Source of the DNA: Micromonospora wenchangensis
GTDB taxonomy: Bacteria; Actinomycetota; Actinomycetes; Mycobacteriales; Micromonosporaceae
Direction: 5' to 3'
Length of the DNA: 64,000 bases
Assembly (NCBI RefSeq): GCF_002210435.1
Contig: NZ_MZMV01000007.1
Location: 62,001-126,000, forward strand
In this document: one piece after another, positions 46,346 through 55,903 of the stretch
How positions within the stretch are numbered: position 1 is the stretch's first letter
Layout of the letters: each line of letters starts with the position of its first letter
Translations under genes and position numbers: made by a program
Notes under the pieces: model-generated
Told to the model about the DNA's origin: nothing
Seen by the model: the letters and a program-made list of their open reading frames with translations, nothing else
Databases searched by the model: none

Positions 46346-47116
46346 CACGTAGCTTGCGGTGAGGACGGTGAAGACGTAGGCCTGCAGGCAGATGACCAGG
46401 AATTCGAGGAAGGTGAGCGCGATGGTCATCACCCAGGACAGCACCGAGACCGGCGCGAGCCAGGCGTTGGCGCTGAGCATCGCGAAGCCGCCGAGGGTGA
46501 AGACCAGCAGCAGCATGTGCCCGGCGAACATGTTGGCGAAGAGACGCACGGCCAGCGAGAACGGCCGTACGAGGAAGGTGGAGAAGAACTCGATCGGGAT
46601 CAGCAGCGGCAGGATGTACCAGGGCGCCGGCGGGATCAGGGAGTTCTTGAAGTACTTCACGAAGCCGTGGTGCCGGATGCCGACGTAGTTGAACATCACG
46701 TAGCTGATCACGGCGAGGACCGCCGGGAAGGCGATGTGCGAGTTCGGCGAGATCTGGAAGAGCGGCACGATCGCGAAGAAGTTGGTCAGCAGCACGAAGC
46801 AGAACAGCGTGGTGAAGTACGGCGCGAACCGCACCCCCCGGTGCCCGATCATGTCGACCGCGATGTTGTTCCGCACGAAGCCGTAGATCGACTCGGCGAG
46901 CCACTGCTTCTTGGTCGGGACCAGCTGCGGCTTCCGGTAGGTCGCCAGGAAGAAGATGATCAGGATGCCGACGGCGACCCAGACCATCGCCGTGATCTTG
47001 GTGAACCAGTACGAGTCGTGCGCACCCCAGGGCAGGATGCTGGGCAGGTAGAAGTCCTCCACGCTGGGTGGGAATGCCGCCTGGCCCGCTGCCAGGACGT
47101 TCGCCTGTCCGAACAC
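46319..47116 (-). CDS. atpB: ATP synthase a subunit
   Basis: Proton-channel subunit, about 265 residues with five to six membrane helices. The essential Arg is in FSLAVRLFANMFAGH; LEFLVICLQAYVFTVL is the last helix. The GTG start (MFGQANVLAAG) follows GGAAGGG by about five bases. The upstream frame has no homology. Confidence 0.95.
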
Positions 47117-47127
47117 CGCGTCCCTTC

Positions 47128-47364
47128 CTAAGTAGGCGTGCCGAGCCGACGGACGACCAGGATGATCCCCCCGGCCATGCCGAGCACGACACCGATCCCG
47201 GTGGCGATGCCGCCGGAGTCGAGCCACTGGTCGACCAGCCAGCCGATGAAACCCCAGACGAGCATGCCCCCGATGAGGTACGAGAGCGCGGTCCAACCCT
47301 GACCGGCGCCGGTCGGAACGTCGTCCGGGCCACCGGTGGGTCGGGGGTTCTGGTCACCAGCCAT
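47128..47364 (-). CDS. atpZ: AtpZ/AtpI-family small membrane protein
   Basis: 78 residues, two membrane helices (YLIGGMLVWGFIGWLVDQW; GIATGIGVVLGMAGGIILVV). The GWLVDQWL pattern is typical of AtpZ, a c-ring assembly or Mg/Ca-linked partner of F0. It ends 11 bp before the atpB start. Confidence 0.85.
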   Translation of the reverse strand: MAGDQNPRPTGGPDDVPTGAGQGWTALSYLIGGMLVWGFIGWLVDQWLDSGGIATGIGVVLGMAGGIILVVRRLGTPT

Positions 47365-47537
47365 GACGGGGCGAACGATATCAGCCGGGGAGACGAGGCT
47401 GTGCCTCACCCCCCGCACAACCGTCGTTGTGTGGGCATCCGGTGGGCTCCTTCGTCTGGGGGCACGCTACTCCCCTTCCGCAAGTGAGAGAACGACCGCA
47501 CGCGGACAGTCGCCCGCCCGCCCACCATGTGGGACGG

Positions 47538-47969
47538 TCAGGAGCCGGGTCGACGGGAATACACCCTGGTCAGCCACCAGATGTGCACTCCGGTCCAGAC
47601 CACCACGCCGGCGGCGATGCCGATACAGAGTGGAACCAGGCCACCCCAGCCGGTCGATGCCACCGCCACCATGACCACCCCCAGCAGGGTGAACTTGGCG
47701 ATGTAGAGGCCCAGGCCGAGCGGCAGCACCAGCTGCGGGTTGACCGCGTCGGCCCGGGCCAGCACCACCGTGGTCAGGCTGTAGCTGACCACCGTCACCG
47801 CCACCCCGGCCGCCGCGCCCAGGGCCGCCACACCGCCCCCGGTCACCGCACCGACCAGCGCGGCGACCACCCCCAGCACCGCCGAGGCGGCCAGCAGCAC
47901 CGGCAGGTGGCGCAGCCGCCACCCCTGGTCGTCGGCCACCGCCGGCCCACCCGCCCCGGGCTCAGCCAC
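47538..47969 (-). CDS. atpI: ATP synthase I-like membrane protein
   Basis: 143 residues, four membrane helices (VLLAASAVLGVVAALVGAV; AAAGVAVTVVSYSLTTVVL; LGLGLYIAKFTLLGVVMVAV; LCIGIAAGVVVWTGVHIWW), as in proteins preceding atpB in Streptomyces and Mycobacterium Rv1303. Probable c-ring assembly helper. First gene of the atp operon; GTG start at 47969, divergent from the epimerase-like gene at 48093. Confidence 0.85.
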   Translation of the reverse strand: MAEPGAGGPAVADDQGWRLRHLPVLLAASAVLGVVAALVGAVTGGGVAALGAAAGVAVTVVSYSLTTVVLARADAVNPQLVLPLGLGLYIAKFTLLGVVMVAVASTGWGGLVPLCIGIAAGVVVWTGVHIWWLTRVYSRRPGS

Positions 47970-48092
47970 GCGGGTCTTCCGGGCCGCCGGCGTGCGGCGC
48001 GGCCACGACGGGCCGCCCCCGCTCCGGCCCCCACCAGGTGCGCTTCACGTTCTCCACAGCGAAAGAGTGTACGGAGCCGCACACTGGTGTCC

Positions 48093-49550
48093 GTGAGATG
48101 CCTCGTCACCGGCGCGACCGGATACATCGGCGGCCGGCTCGCGCCCCGCCTGCTGGCCGAGGGGCACCAGGTGCGCTGCCTGGCCCGCAAGGCCGGCCGG
48201 CTGCGCGACGTGCCCTGGGCGGCGCAGGCCGAGATCGCCGAGGGGGACCTGCGCCGGCCGGAGACGCTCCCGGCCGCCTTCGCCGACGTCGACGTCGCGT
48301 ACTACCTGGTGCACTCGCTCGGGCAGGCCGACTTCGAGGCGGCCGACCGGGAGGCCGCCACCAACTTCGCCGAGGCCGCCGCCGCGGCCGGCGTACGCCG
48401 GATCGTCTACCTGGGTGGGCCGGAGCCGGCGGCCGGCGGCTCGACCTCGCCGCACCTGCGGTCCCGGGCCGAGGTGGCCCGGATCCTGCTGGCCGGCGAG
48501 GTGCCCACGGCGGTGCTGCGGGCCGCCGTGATCATCGGTTCCGGGTCGGCCTCGTTCGAGATGCTGCGCTACCTCACCGAGCGGCTGCCGGCCATGGTCA
48601 CCCCCCGCTGGGTCCGCAACCGGATCCAGCCGATCGCCGTCCGGGACGTGCTGCGCTACCTGGTCGGATGCGCCGGCCTGCCGCCGGAGGTGGACCGGGC
48701 CTTCGACATCGCCGGCCCGGACGTGCTCACCTTCCGGGAGATGATGCAGCGGTACGCGCGGGTCGCCGGGCTGCGCCGCCGGATCATCGTGCCGGTCCGC
48801 CCGCTGACCCCGGCGCTGTCCTCGCACTGGGTGGGGTTGATCACGCCGGTGCCGAACGCCATCGCCCGCCCGCTGGTGGAGAGCCTGATCCACGAGGCGG
48901 TCGCGCACGAGCACGACATCGCCCGGTGGCTGCCCGACCCGCCGGGCGGGCTGACCGGCTTCGACGACGCCGTCGCGCTGGCCCTGACCAAGGTGCGCGA
49001 CGCCCAGGTGGAGACCCGCTGGTCCAACGCGAGCGGCCCGGACGCCCCGGCCGAGCCCCTGCCGTCGGACCCGGACTGGTCCGGCGGGACCGCCTACACC
49101 GACGTCCGGGAGCAGGAGGTGGCCGCCCCGCCGGCCGCGCTCTGGCGGGTCATCGAGGGCGTCGGCGGCGAGCACGGCTGGTACTCGTTCCCACTCGCCT
49201 GGTCGGTACGCGGCTGGCTGGACCGGCTGGTCGGCGGGGTGGGGCTGCGCCGGGGCCGGCGCGATCCGCACCGCCTCCAGGTCGGTGAGGCGCTGGACTT
49301 CTGGCGGGTCGAGGAGATCGTCCCCGGGGAGCTGCTGCGGCTGCGCGCGGAGATGCGGCTGCCCGGCCGGGCCTGGCTGGAACTGCGCGCCGAGCCGGCC
49401 GGCGAGGGCCGCAGCCGGTACGTGCAACGCGCCGTCTTCCTCCCCCGGGGCCTACCCGGCCATCTCTACTGGCTCTCGGTCGCCCCGTTCCACACGATCA
49501 TCTTCGGCGGCATGGCCCGCAACATCGCCAACCACGCCCCCACCCCCTGA
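48093..49550 (+). CDS. NAD(P)-binding SDR protein with DUF2867 tail
   Basis: 485 residues. N-terminal atypical SDR/NmrA-like Rossmann domain (VTGATGYIGGRLAPRLL; VAYYLVHSLGQ; RIVYLGG) to about 300, then a DUF2867 lipid-binding-like C-terminal domain (AALWRVIEGVGGEHGWYSF; FWRVEEIVPGELLRLRAEM). Homologues include Mycobacterium NAD-dependent epimerase-like proteins of unknown substrate. The GTG at 48093 or 48087 could start; ACGGAG favours the latter. Confidence 0.85.
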   Translation: MRCLVTGATGYIGGRLAPRLLAEGHQVRCLARKAGRLRDVPWAAQAEIAEGDLRRPETLPAAFADVDVAYYLVHSLGQADFEAADREAATNFAEAAAAAGVRRIVYLGGPEPAAGGSTSPHLRSRAEVARILLAGEVPTAVLRAAVIIGSGSASFEMLRYLTERLPAMVTPRWVRNRIQPIAVRDVLRYLVGCAGLPPEVDRAFDIAGPDVLTFREMMQRYARVAGLRRRIIVPVRPLTPALSSHWVGLITPVPNAIARPLVESLIHEAVAHEHDIARWLPDPPGGLTGFDDAVALALTKVRDAQVETRWSNASGPDAPAEPLPSDPDWSGGTAYTDVREQEVAAPPAALWRVIEGVGGEHGWYSFPLAWSVRGWLDRLVGGVGLRRGRRDPHRLQVGEALDFWRVEEIVPGELLRLRAEMRLPGRAWLELRAEPAGEGRSRYVQRAVFLPRGLPGHLYWLSVAPFHTIIFGGMARNIANHAPTP

Positions 49551-49570
49551 TCTCGCCCACCCCGACTCCT

Positions 49571-49645
49571 GTCGATCATGGAATTGTGGCGGACGGATCA
49601 GACCGTTTCGACCCGTTCCGCGAGCACCACAACTCCATGATCGAC
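49571..49645. repeat. Intergenic inverted repeat, family B copy 2
   Basis: A 19-bp stem (GTCGATCATGG-TTGTGG arms, one A-C mismatch) with a 37-nt loop. It lies 20 bp after the DUF2867 gene stop and between convergent genes. Same family as 13081-13154. Confidence 0.88.
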
Positions 49646-49687
49646 GGGGACGGGCGGGGACGGGGGCGGGGACGGGCGCGGCGCGGC

Positions 49688-51805
49688 TCAGTTGCCGTCG
49701 CGGGGGGTGGGGGTGAGGCGGTAGGTGATCGACTCGTCGGGTGGGACGAAGTCGCGGACCGGGCTGTCGGCCAGGGCGGCGGCGAGGACGCGGCCCACCG
49801 CGTCGACCATCCGGGACTGGACGGCGGCCCCGACGGCGTCGCGTGGATCGTCGGGGTTGGCGGCGATCTGGGCGACCGCGAGCTGCGGGGTGAACGCCAC
49901 CACCGACTCGGTCTCGTTCCGTTCCGAACTGCCGGTCTTGCCGGCCACCGGGCGGCCCAGCCCCGGGCGGAGCTGCTCGGCCGTGCCGCCGTCGCAGCGG
50001 CGGTACATCGACTGGTCGCCGACCGGGCAGCGGGCCGCGTCGGCGGCCGCCCGGGCCACCTCGGTGTCGATCACCTGCCGGCAGTCGGGCCGGCCGGCAG
50101 CCACCTCCTTCCCGGCGCTGTCGGTGATCGACACGACCGGCAGCGGCGCGCACCAGGTCCCCTCGGCGGCCACCGTCGCGTACGCGTTGGCCAGGTCGAG
50201 CGGGGTGGTGGAGGAGACGCCGAGGGTGAACGCCCCCCAGTCGCGCGCCCCGGACCGGGCCAGTTCGGCGTCGTCGGGGGCGCGGAACCGGATGCCCAGC
50301 CGCTCGGCCATCTCGACCACCCGCTCCGCGCCCACCTTCTCGGTGAGCCAGGCGAAGTAGGTGTTCACCGACCGGCCGAAGGCGGTCCACATGGTGCGGT
50401 AGCCGTCCATCCACTCGGGGGTGGCGTTCACCGGGCACCACCGGCCGCCGCAGCTCGACCGGGGGTCGTCGGTCGGGAACCGGGTCACGATCCGGCTCGG
50501 CGCGACGAAGGAGGTCTCCAGCGGCAGCCCGGACTCCAGGGCGGCCAGCAGGGTGAACAGCTTGAACGTCGAGCCCGCCTGGTAGCCCTCGATGCCGTTG
50601 CCACCGGCGACGAGCTGGTTGACCGTGTTCGGGTAGTTCCGCTGCCCGGCCGGATTGGGGGCGACGCTGTAGTGGCGGTTCACCGCCAGGGCCAGCACCC
50701 GCCCGGTGCCGGGCTGGACCACCGCCGCCGGTGCCGCCCGGGGGTCGTCCACGTCGTAGATGCCTGTCACCTGGCGTACGGCGGCCCGCTGCACCGCCGG
50801 GTCGAGCGAGGAGACGATCCGGAAGCCGCCCCGGCGCAGGGTGTCCTGCCGTTCGGCGGCGGTCGCGCCGAAGGCGGGCTGGTCGCTCCACCACTGGGTG
50901 AACCAGTCGCAGAAGAAGCCCCAGTCGTTGCGTTGCTCGGGCACGGCGGTGCAGTCGTTCGGCGTCCGGCTGGGCCGTAGATCGAGCGGTTCCTCGCGGG
51001 CCTGCGCCGCGTCGACCGGCCCCACCTGGGCCAGCGCCACCATCCGGTCCAGCACGTACGAGCGCCGGGTCAGCGCCGCGTCGGCGTCGCCGTTGATCGG
51101 GTCGTCGGTGTCGGGGGAACGGACCAGCCCGGCCAGCAGCGACGCCTGGGCCAGGGTCAGCCGGGCCGGGGTGGTGGAGAAGTAGCGCTTGGTGGCGGCG
51201 GCGATCCCGTACGCCCCGGCGCCGAAGTAGGCGATGTTCAGGTAGCGGGTGAGGATCTCGTCCTTGGTCAGCTCGCGCTCCAGCGCCAGGGCGTACCGCA
51301 TCTCCTGGAGCTTGCGGGCGGTGCTGATCTCGGTGGCCTTCTTGCGCTGTTCCTTGGTCAGCCGGGGGTCGTTGCTGAGCACGTTGCGGACGTACTGCAT
51401 GGTCAGCGTGGACGCGCCCTGCCGGGCCTGGCCGTCGCGCTGGTTGACGGTGAACGCCCGGACCACGCCCCGCAGGTCGACGCCCCGGTGCTGGTAGAAC
51501 CGGGCGTCCTCGGCGGCCACGATGGCCTGGCGCATCACCGGGGCCACCTTGGCCAGCGGCACGTCCACCCGGTCCTCGGTGTAGAAGGACGTGACCAGGG
51601 TGACGCCGTCGGCGGCGTAGAGGGTGGACCGCTGGGCGGTGGGTGGGGTGCGCAGGGTGTTGGGCAGTTCGGCGTAGGACGAGGCGATGCCGCCGAAACC
51701 GAGGCCGAACACCAGGGCGAGCGGCAGGGCCGCCGCGGCCAGCACCAGGCCGGCGAGGACGCCGGCGAGCAGCACGGTGAACGCCTTGTGGAGGGCCCGG
51801 ATCAT
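49688..51805 (-). CDS. Class A penicillin-binding protein
   Basis: Bifunctional peptidoglycan glycosyltransferase/transpeptidase, 705 residues. Membrane helix about 10-35; GT51 domain with Glu99 in AAEDARFYQHRGVD and GASTLTMQYVRN; transpeptidase S412-TFK, S479-VN and K623-TG. No PASTA domains; a short tail ends the chain. ATG at 51805, six bases after GGGGAG. Convergent with the gene at 48093 across the family B repeat. Confidence 0.94.
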   Translation of the reverse strand: MIRALHKAFTVLLAGVLAGLVLAAAALPLALVFGLGFGGIASSYAELPNTLRTPPTAQRSTLYAADGVTLVTSFYTEDRVDVPLAKVAPVMRQAIVAAEDARFYQHRGVDLRGVVRAFTVNQRDGQARQGASTLTMQYVRNVLSNDPRLTKEQRKKATEISTARKLQEMRYALALERELTKDEILTRYLNIAYFGAGAYGIAAATKRYFSTTPARLTLAQASLLAGLVRSPDTDDPINGDADAALTRRSYVLDRMVALAQVGPVDAAQAREEPLDLRPSRTPNDCTAVPEQRNDWGFFCDWFTQWWSDQPAFGATAAERQDTLRRGGFRIVSSLDPAVQRAAVRQVTGIYDVDDPRAAPAAVVQPGTGRVLALAVNRHYSVAPNPAGQRNYPNTVNQLVAGGNGIEGYQAGSTFKLFTLLAALESGLPLETSFVAPSRIVTRFPTDDPRSSCGGRWCPVNATPEWMDGYRTMWTAFGRSVNTYFAWLTEKVGAERVVEMAERLGIRFRAPDDAELARSGARDWGAFTLGVSSTTPLDLANAYATVAAEGTWCAPLPVVSITDSAGKEVAAGRPDCRQVIDTEVARAAADAARCPVGDQSMYRRCDGGTAEQLRPGLGRPVAGKTGSSERNETESVVAFTPQLAVAQIAANPDDPRDAVGAAVQSRMVDAVGRVLAAALADSPVRDFVPPDESITYRLTPTPRDGN

Positions 51806-51971
51806 CAGTACTCCCCGCAGGAGTCGTCAGGACCCGTTCAGCATGACCCGCAAAACCACCCGAACTCTCATCTTTCCCCGAAACCGGAGGAACTTCGCGG
51901 GACGGACACGGCGTGCGGGACGGGACACGCCGCGCCGGTCACCCGGACGGGCGTCCCTCAGCCGGCGACGG

Positions 51972-52583
51972 TCACGGCAGCAGGGCCGAGGTGAGCGGGT
52001 GCACCGTCTCCTCGATCTCGTCGGCCACCCGGCTGAAGCACTGGTCGCCCCGGCCCCACGGGTCGTCCAGGTCGTCGGAGTGCAACGCGCCCGCCCCCTG
52101 CCGGGCCGCGTCGACCGCCGCCACCAGGGCCACCCCCCGGGCGTACACGGCGTCCGGGGTGGCGGCGGCCGGCGGCAGGGCGGTGGTGTCAAGCGCGCCG
52201 AGCAGCCGGCCGAACTCGCCCAGCACGAACGTGCGCGACGCCGCGTCCGGGCGCAGCGCCACCACGTACTCCTGCTGGTCGGCGGTGGCGGTGAGGATCA
52301 GGTCGGCGGCGTCGATCAGGTCGGAACGCAGCTTGCGGGCGGCGAACCCCTCGACGTCACCACCGCGACCCAGCACCTGCCGGGCGGCCGGCGGGTTCAT
52401 CTCCTCCCCCGCGTGCCACCCGCCGGTGCCGGCGCTGTGGCTGTGCAGCAGCGCGTCCGCCCCGGTGGGGTCGACGCCGAGCCGCTCCAGCCGCTCGCGG
52501 ACGGCGAGCACCAGCAGCCGTTCGGCCATCGGGGACCGGCAGATGTTGCCCATGCAGACGTGCAGGACGGTGAACGGCGGCAC
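51972..52583 (-). CDS. Low-molecular-weight protein-tyrosine phosphatase
   Basis: 203 residues. P-loop VCMGNICRS (Cys10, Arg16) and the later DDPWGRG aspartate motif are intact, so an active phosphatase is expected. An inserted helical segment (about 100-160) makes it longer than the classic 150-residue type. It abuts sua5 with no gap. Confidence 0.92.
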   Translation of the reverse strand: MPPFTVLHVCMGNICRSPMAERLLVLAVRERLERLGVDPTGADALLHSHSAGTGGWHAGEEMNPPAARQVLGRGGDVEGFAARKLRSDLIDAADLILTATADQQEYVVALRPDAASRTFVLGEFGRLLGALDTTALPPAAATPDAVYARGVALVAAVDAARQGAGALHSDDLDDPWGRGDQCFSRVADEIEETVHPLTSALLP

Positions 52584-53231
52584 TCAGGCTCCCCGCTCGT
52601 CGAGGATGTCCGGCGCGACGTCGCGGAGCTGGTCGAGGGTGATCGCGCCGGCCCGCAGCAGCCGGGGCGTCTCCCCGGTCAGGTCGACGATGGTGCTCGG
52701 CACCGGGTCGGGGCAGGCCCCGGCCTCCAGGTAGACCCGCACCGAGTAGCTGAGCTGGTCGCGGGCCTCCTCCGCGGTCAACGCCGGCGACTGGCCCACC
52801 TTGTTGGCCGAGGCCACCGCCATCGGGCCGGTCTCCCGCAGCACCTCCAGCGCCACCGGGTGCAGCGGCATCCGGACCGCCACCGTCCCGTCGGCGTCGC
52901 CGCCCAGGTCCCAGGCGAGGCTCGGCGAGTGCTCCACCACGATGGTCAACGCACCGGGCCAGAACGCCTCGACCAGGTCACGGGCCGCGCGGGGCAGCGA
53001 GAACACCAGGCCGTCGAGGGTGTGCCGGGAGCCGATCAGCACCGGCGGCGCAGCCTGGCTGCCGCCCCGGGCGTCGGAGAGGGCCTTGACCGCGTACGGG
53101 GTGAACGCGTCCGCGCCGATCCCGTAGACCGTGTCGGTGGGGAGAACGACCAGCTCGCCGTTCTTGACCGCCTCGATCGCCGCGGCGATGCCGCGGTCCC
53201 GGTCGGCGGGTGACCGACAGTCGTAGAGCAT
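52584..53231 (-). CDS. L-threonylcarbamoyladenylate synthase (Sua5/YciO)
   Basis: 215 residues. Makes threonylcarbamoyl-AMP for the t6A37 tRNA modification. LPTDTVYGIGADAF and the Lys/Arg pocket (PVLIGSRHTLDGLVF, SANKVGQSP) are typical. The ATG overlaps the prmC stop (TGATG), so translation is coupled to prmC. Confidence 0.94.
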   Translation of the reverse strand: MLYDCRSPADRDRGIAAAIEAVKNGELVVLPTDTVYGIGADAFTPYAVKALSDARGGSQAAPPVLIGSRHTLDGLVFSLPRAARDLVEAFWPGALTIVVEHSPSLAWDLGGDADGTVAVRMPLHPVALEVLRETGPMAVASANKVGQSPALTAEEARDQLSYSVRVYLEAGACPDPVPSTIVDLTGETPRLLRAGAITLDQLRDVAPDILDERGA

Positions 53232-54178
53232 CACGAGGAGCCAGTCTGCCACGCCGACGCTCCGACGGCGTGCGGGCCGTCCGACCGGCGGGACGCGGTG
53301 GCGAACCGGGGCCGGCCGGCCAGGTCCCGGTGCGCCCGTACCGCCGTGTACCGGCCGTCCGCGGTCAGCAGTGCCGGCACCGCCGCGCCGTGCGTGTCGT
53401 CGTGCTCGACGCCCAGCTCGCCGTCGGGTCGCAGCAGCTCGGCCGCCCGGCGCAGCACCGGCCGCAGCACCGCCAGCCCGTCCGCCCCGCCGAACACCGC
53501 CTCGTCGGGGTCGTGCCCGGCCACCTCCGGCGGGACCGGCACCGCCCGTGGCACGTACGGCGGGTTGCACAGCAGCACGTCGACCGCGCCGACCAGGCCG
53601 GCCAGCAGCCCCGGGTCGGTGACGTCGGCGGTCACCACCTCGACCGGCCGGTCACCGGCGGCGGCCCGCTCGGCGGCGTTGCGGCGCAGCCAGGTCAGCG
53701 CGGCCGGGGACCGTTCCACCGCCACCACCCGGGCCGCCGGCACCTCCTGGGCGACCGCCAGCGCGATCGCCCCGGAACCGCTGCACAGGTCGACCACCAC
53801 CGGGTCCGGCCGGGTCAGCGCCCGGTCGATGCCCCAGCCGGCCAGCAGCTCCGTCTCCGGGCGGGGCACGAAGACCCCCGGCCCGACCGCCAGCTCCAGG
53901 TGCCGGAAGCCGGCCCGGCCGGTCAGGTGCTGCAACGGCTCGCGGTCGGCCCGCCTCGCCACCAGCGCGTCGTACCGGGCCCGCTCGGCGGGGGTGAAGC
54001 CGTCGGTCAGGGCGAGCCGGCCCCGGGGCACGTCCAGCACGTACGCGGCGAGCTGCTCCGCCTCGGACCGGGCCGACGCCACCCCGGCGGCGGCGAGGGT
54101 ACGGACGGCGCGGGCCAGCACGGGCGAGGTCCGCTCGCGTTCTGTCCCTTCGGACGGGTGGCGTGGGAGTGAGGTCAC
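53231..54178 (-). CDS. prmC: Peptide chain release factor N5-glutamine methyltransferase
   Basis: 315 residues. Methylates the GGQ glutamine of release factors. Helical N-domain (SPVLARAVRTLAAAGV), SAM site VVDLCSGSGAIALAVA and the catalytic LLCNPPYVPR. GTG at 54178 chosen at the start of homology. Usually next to prfA; here a plus-strand GGDEF gene separates the two. Confidence 0.94.
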   Translation of the reverse strand: MTSLPRHPSEGTERERTSPVLARAVRTLAAAGVASARSEAEQLAAYVLDVPRGRLALTDGFTPAERARYDALVARRADREPLQHLTGRAGFRHLELAVGPGVFVPRPETELLAGWGIDRALTRPDPVVVDLCSGSGAIALAVAQEVPAARVVAVERSPAALTWLRRNAAERAAAGDRPVEVVTADVTDPGLLAGLVGAVDVLLCNPPYVPRAVPVPPEVAGHDPDEAVFGGADGLAVLRPVLRRAAELLRPDGELGVEHDDTHGAAVPALLTADGRYTAVRAHRDLAGRPRFATASRRSDGPHAVGASAWQTGSS

Positions 54179-54253
54179 GACATAATCATGGGGCGTCGTC
54201 GGTCCCGCCACGAGTGGGTGCGGCCGGGCGCACACCGACGGGAGGTTCGCCAG

Positions 54254-55798
54254 GTGGGGTGGCTCGACCGGGTCGATGACCAGGTTGACGCCCTGACGCA
54301 TGCCCGCAGCCTCCAGGAGGCGAGCCGCTCGGCCGAGGCGGTCGGCGTCCTCGACCGGGTGCTGCGCACCACCGCCGACCCGTACACCCGGGCGGACGCG
54401 CTGGTGCAGCGGCTCTGCGCGTTGATCAACCTGGGTCGGACGGCCGAGTTCACCCGGGCCATCGAGGAGGCCTCCGGGGCGGTGCGCGACCTCCCCGAGC
54501 CCTACCTGCACGGGCACCTCAACGCGCTGGCCGCGCTCGCCGCGCACCACCAGGGGGCGCTGGACCGCTGCGTCACCCACCTGGTCCGGGCGGCGCGGGC
54601 GCTGGGCGCGGCGGAGGACCGGGACCGGGACACCGCCTGGGGCTGGCACGACCTGGCGATGGCCTACTCCTACCTGAGCTTCCACGGCTACGCGTTGGGC
54701 GCGATCGAGCGGGCCCGCCAGCACGGGGCCGCCGCCGGCATCCCCGAGGAGACCTTCGCCGCCCCCGGCATCCGGCTGCGCAACGCCGTCGCGTTGGACC
54801 ACAACGGCGACAGCGACGGCTGCCTGCGGGTGCTCCGCGACATCGCGGCCGACCTGGCCCGGTTCGTCGACGACGGGCGGGCCGACCGGCTGCGGCCGAG
54901 CAGCCTCGCCGCGTACGGCTACGCGGCGGTCCGCCGGGCGGCGCTCGGTGACGCGACCCCGGTCGGCCCGGAGCCGGCCCGGCTGCTCGACCACGGCGGG
55001 GACAGCGCCCGCGCCCGGGACATGCGCCAGCTCGGCCACGTCTGCCTGGCGGTCGCCGACGGCCGCCCGATCGAGGCGATCACCCGGCTGGACTCGGCCC
55101 GGGTGTCGGCCGAGACGCTCGGCGCGGCGGAACTGTCCCGGCTGCGCAGCATCGCCTTCTCCCGGGCCGGCGACCACGCCGCCGCGCACCGCGCGGACCG
55201 GATGGCGTTCCGGCTGGCCGCCCAGCGCAACGACCGGCTGCGCGACGTCTACATCGACGGCATCGCGGCCCGCATCGACCACGAGGAGATGCGCCGGGAG
55301 GCCGCCCGCTACGAGGGTGAGGCGCTCACCGACCCGTTGACCGGGCTGCCCAACCGGCGGCGGCTGGAGCGCTACATCGGCTCGGTGGTGTCCCGGGGCG
55401 AGCGGGTGGTGATCGGCGTCTGCGACCTCGACGGGTTCAAGGCGGTCAACACCCACCACGGCCACCACTCCGGCGACCTGGTGCTGCAACGCATCGCCGG
55501 GGTGATCAACCGGGTGATGCGGCGGGGCGACTTCGTGGCCCGCTACGGCGGCGACGAGTTCGTGGTGGTGCTCTCCGGCGCCGGCATGGCCGAGGCGGCC
55601 GAGGTGGCCCGCCGGATCGACGCGGCGGTGCGCACCGAGGACTGGGAGTCGCTGGTGCCCGGCACCCCGGTGGGGGTGAGCATCGGTTTCGCCGAGGTCG
55701 CCGGCACCGGCACCGCGCTGCGGGACGCCCTCGGGCTCGCGTTCGAGATCGCCGACCGGGAGATGCTGCGCGCCAAGGCCCGCTCACGCGCCTCCTGA
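54254..55798 (+). CDS. Diguanylate cyclase with TPR-like sensory region
   Basis: 514 residues, soluble. About 1-340 is a TPR-like helical array (LDRVLRTTADPYTRADALVQRL and similar pairs). The C-terminal GGDEF domain has DPLTGLPNRRRLERYIG, DLDGFKAVNT, GGDEF at 432-436 and the product-inhibition RxxD (RRGD, 423-426) five residues ahead. Should make c-di-GMP, with helical repeats sensing an unknown partner. GTG at 54254 follows GGAGG by eight bases; CATAAT at 54181-54186 is a plausible -10. It splits prfA from prmC. Confidence 0.9.
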   Translation: MGWLDRVDDQVDALTHARSLQEASRSAEAVGVLDRVLRTTADPYTRADALVQRLCALINLGRTAEFTRAIEEASGAVRDLPEPYLHGHLNALAALAAHHQGALDRCVTHLVRAARALGAAEDRDRDTAWGWHDLAMAYSYLSFHGYALGAIERARQHGAAAGIPEETFAAPGIRLRNAVALDHNGDSDGCLRVLRDIAADLARFVDDGRADRLRPSSLAAYGYAAVRRAALGDATPVGPEPARLLDHGGDSARARDMRQLGHVCLAVADGRPIEAITRLDSARVSAETLGAAELSRLRSIAFSRAGDHAAAHRADRMAFRLAAQRNDRLRDVYIDGIAARIDHEEMRREAARYEGEALTDPLTGLPNRRRLERYIGSVVSRGERVVIGVCDLDGFKAVNTHHGHHSGDLVLQRIAGVINRVMRRGDFVARYGGDEFVVVLSGAGMAEAAEVARRIDAAVRTEDWESLVPGTPVGVSIGFAEVAGTGTALRDALGLAFEIADREMLRAKARSRAS

Positions 55799-55821
55799 CC
55801 CGTACCCCCGGGGTGTTTGCC

Positions 55822-55877
55822 CACCGGCCCGCCGCGACGCCGTCAGGCGCGCTCTGGCGGGCCGCGACGGGCCGGTG
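55822..55877. terminator. Probable hairpin between GGDEF and prfA
   Basis: A 10-bp stem CACCGGCCCG / CGGGCCGGTG with a 36-nt GC-rich interior that can fold further, between convergent gene ends. Confidence 0.5.
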
Positions 55878-55903
55878 TGCGCCGGCCCCGGCCCCCGGTC
55901 GGG

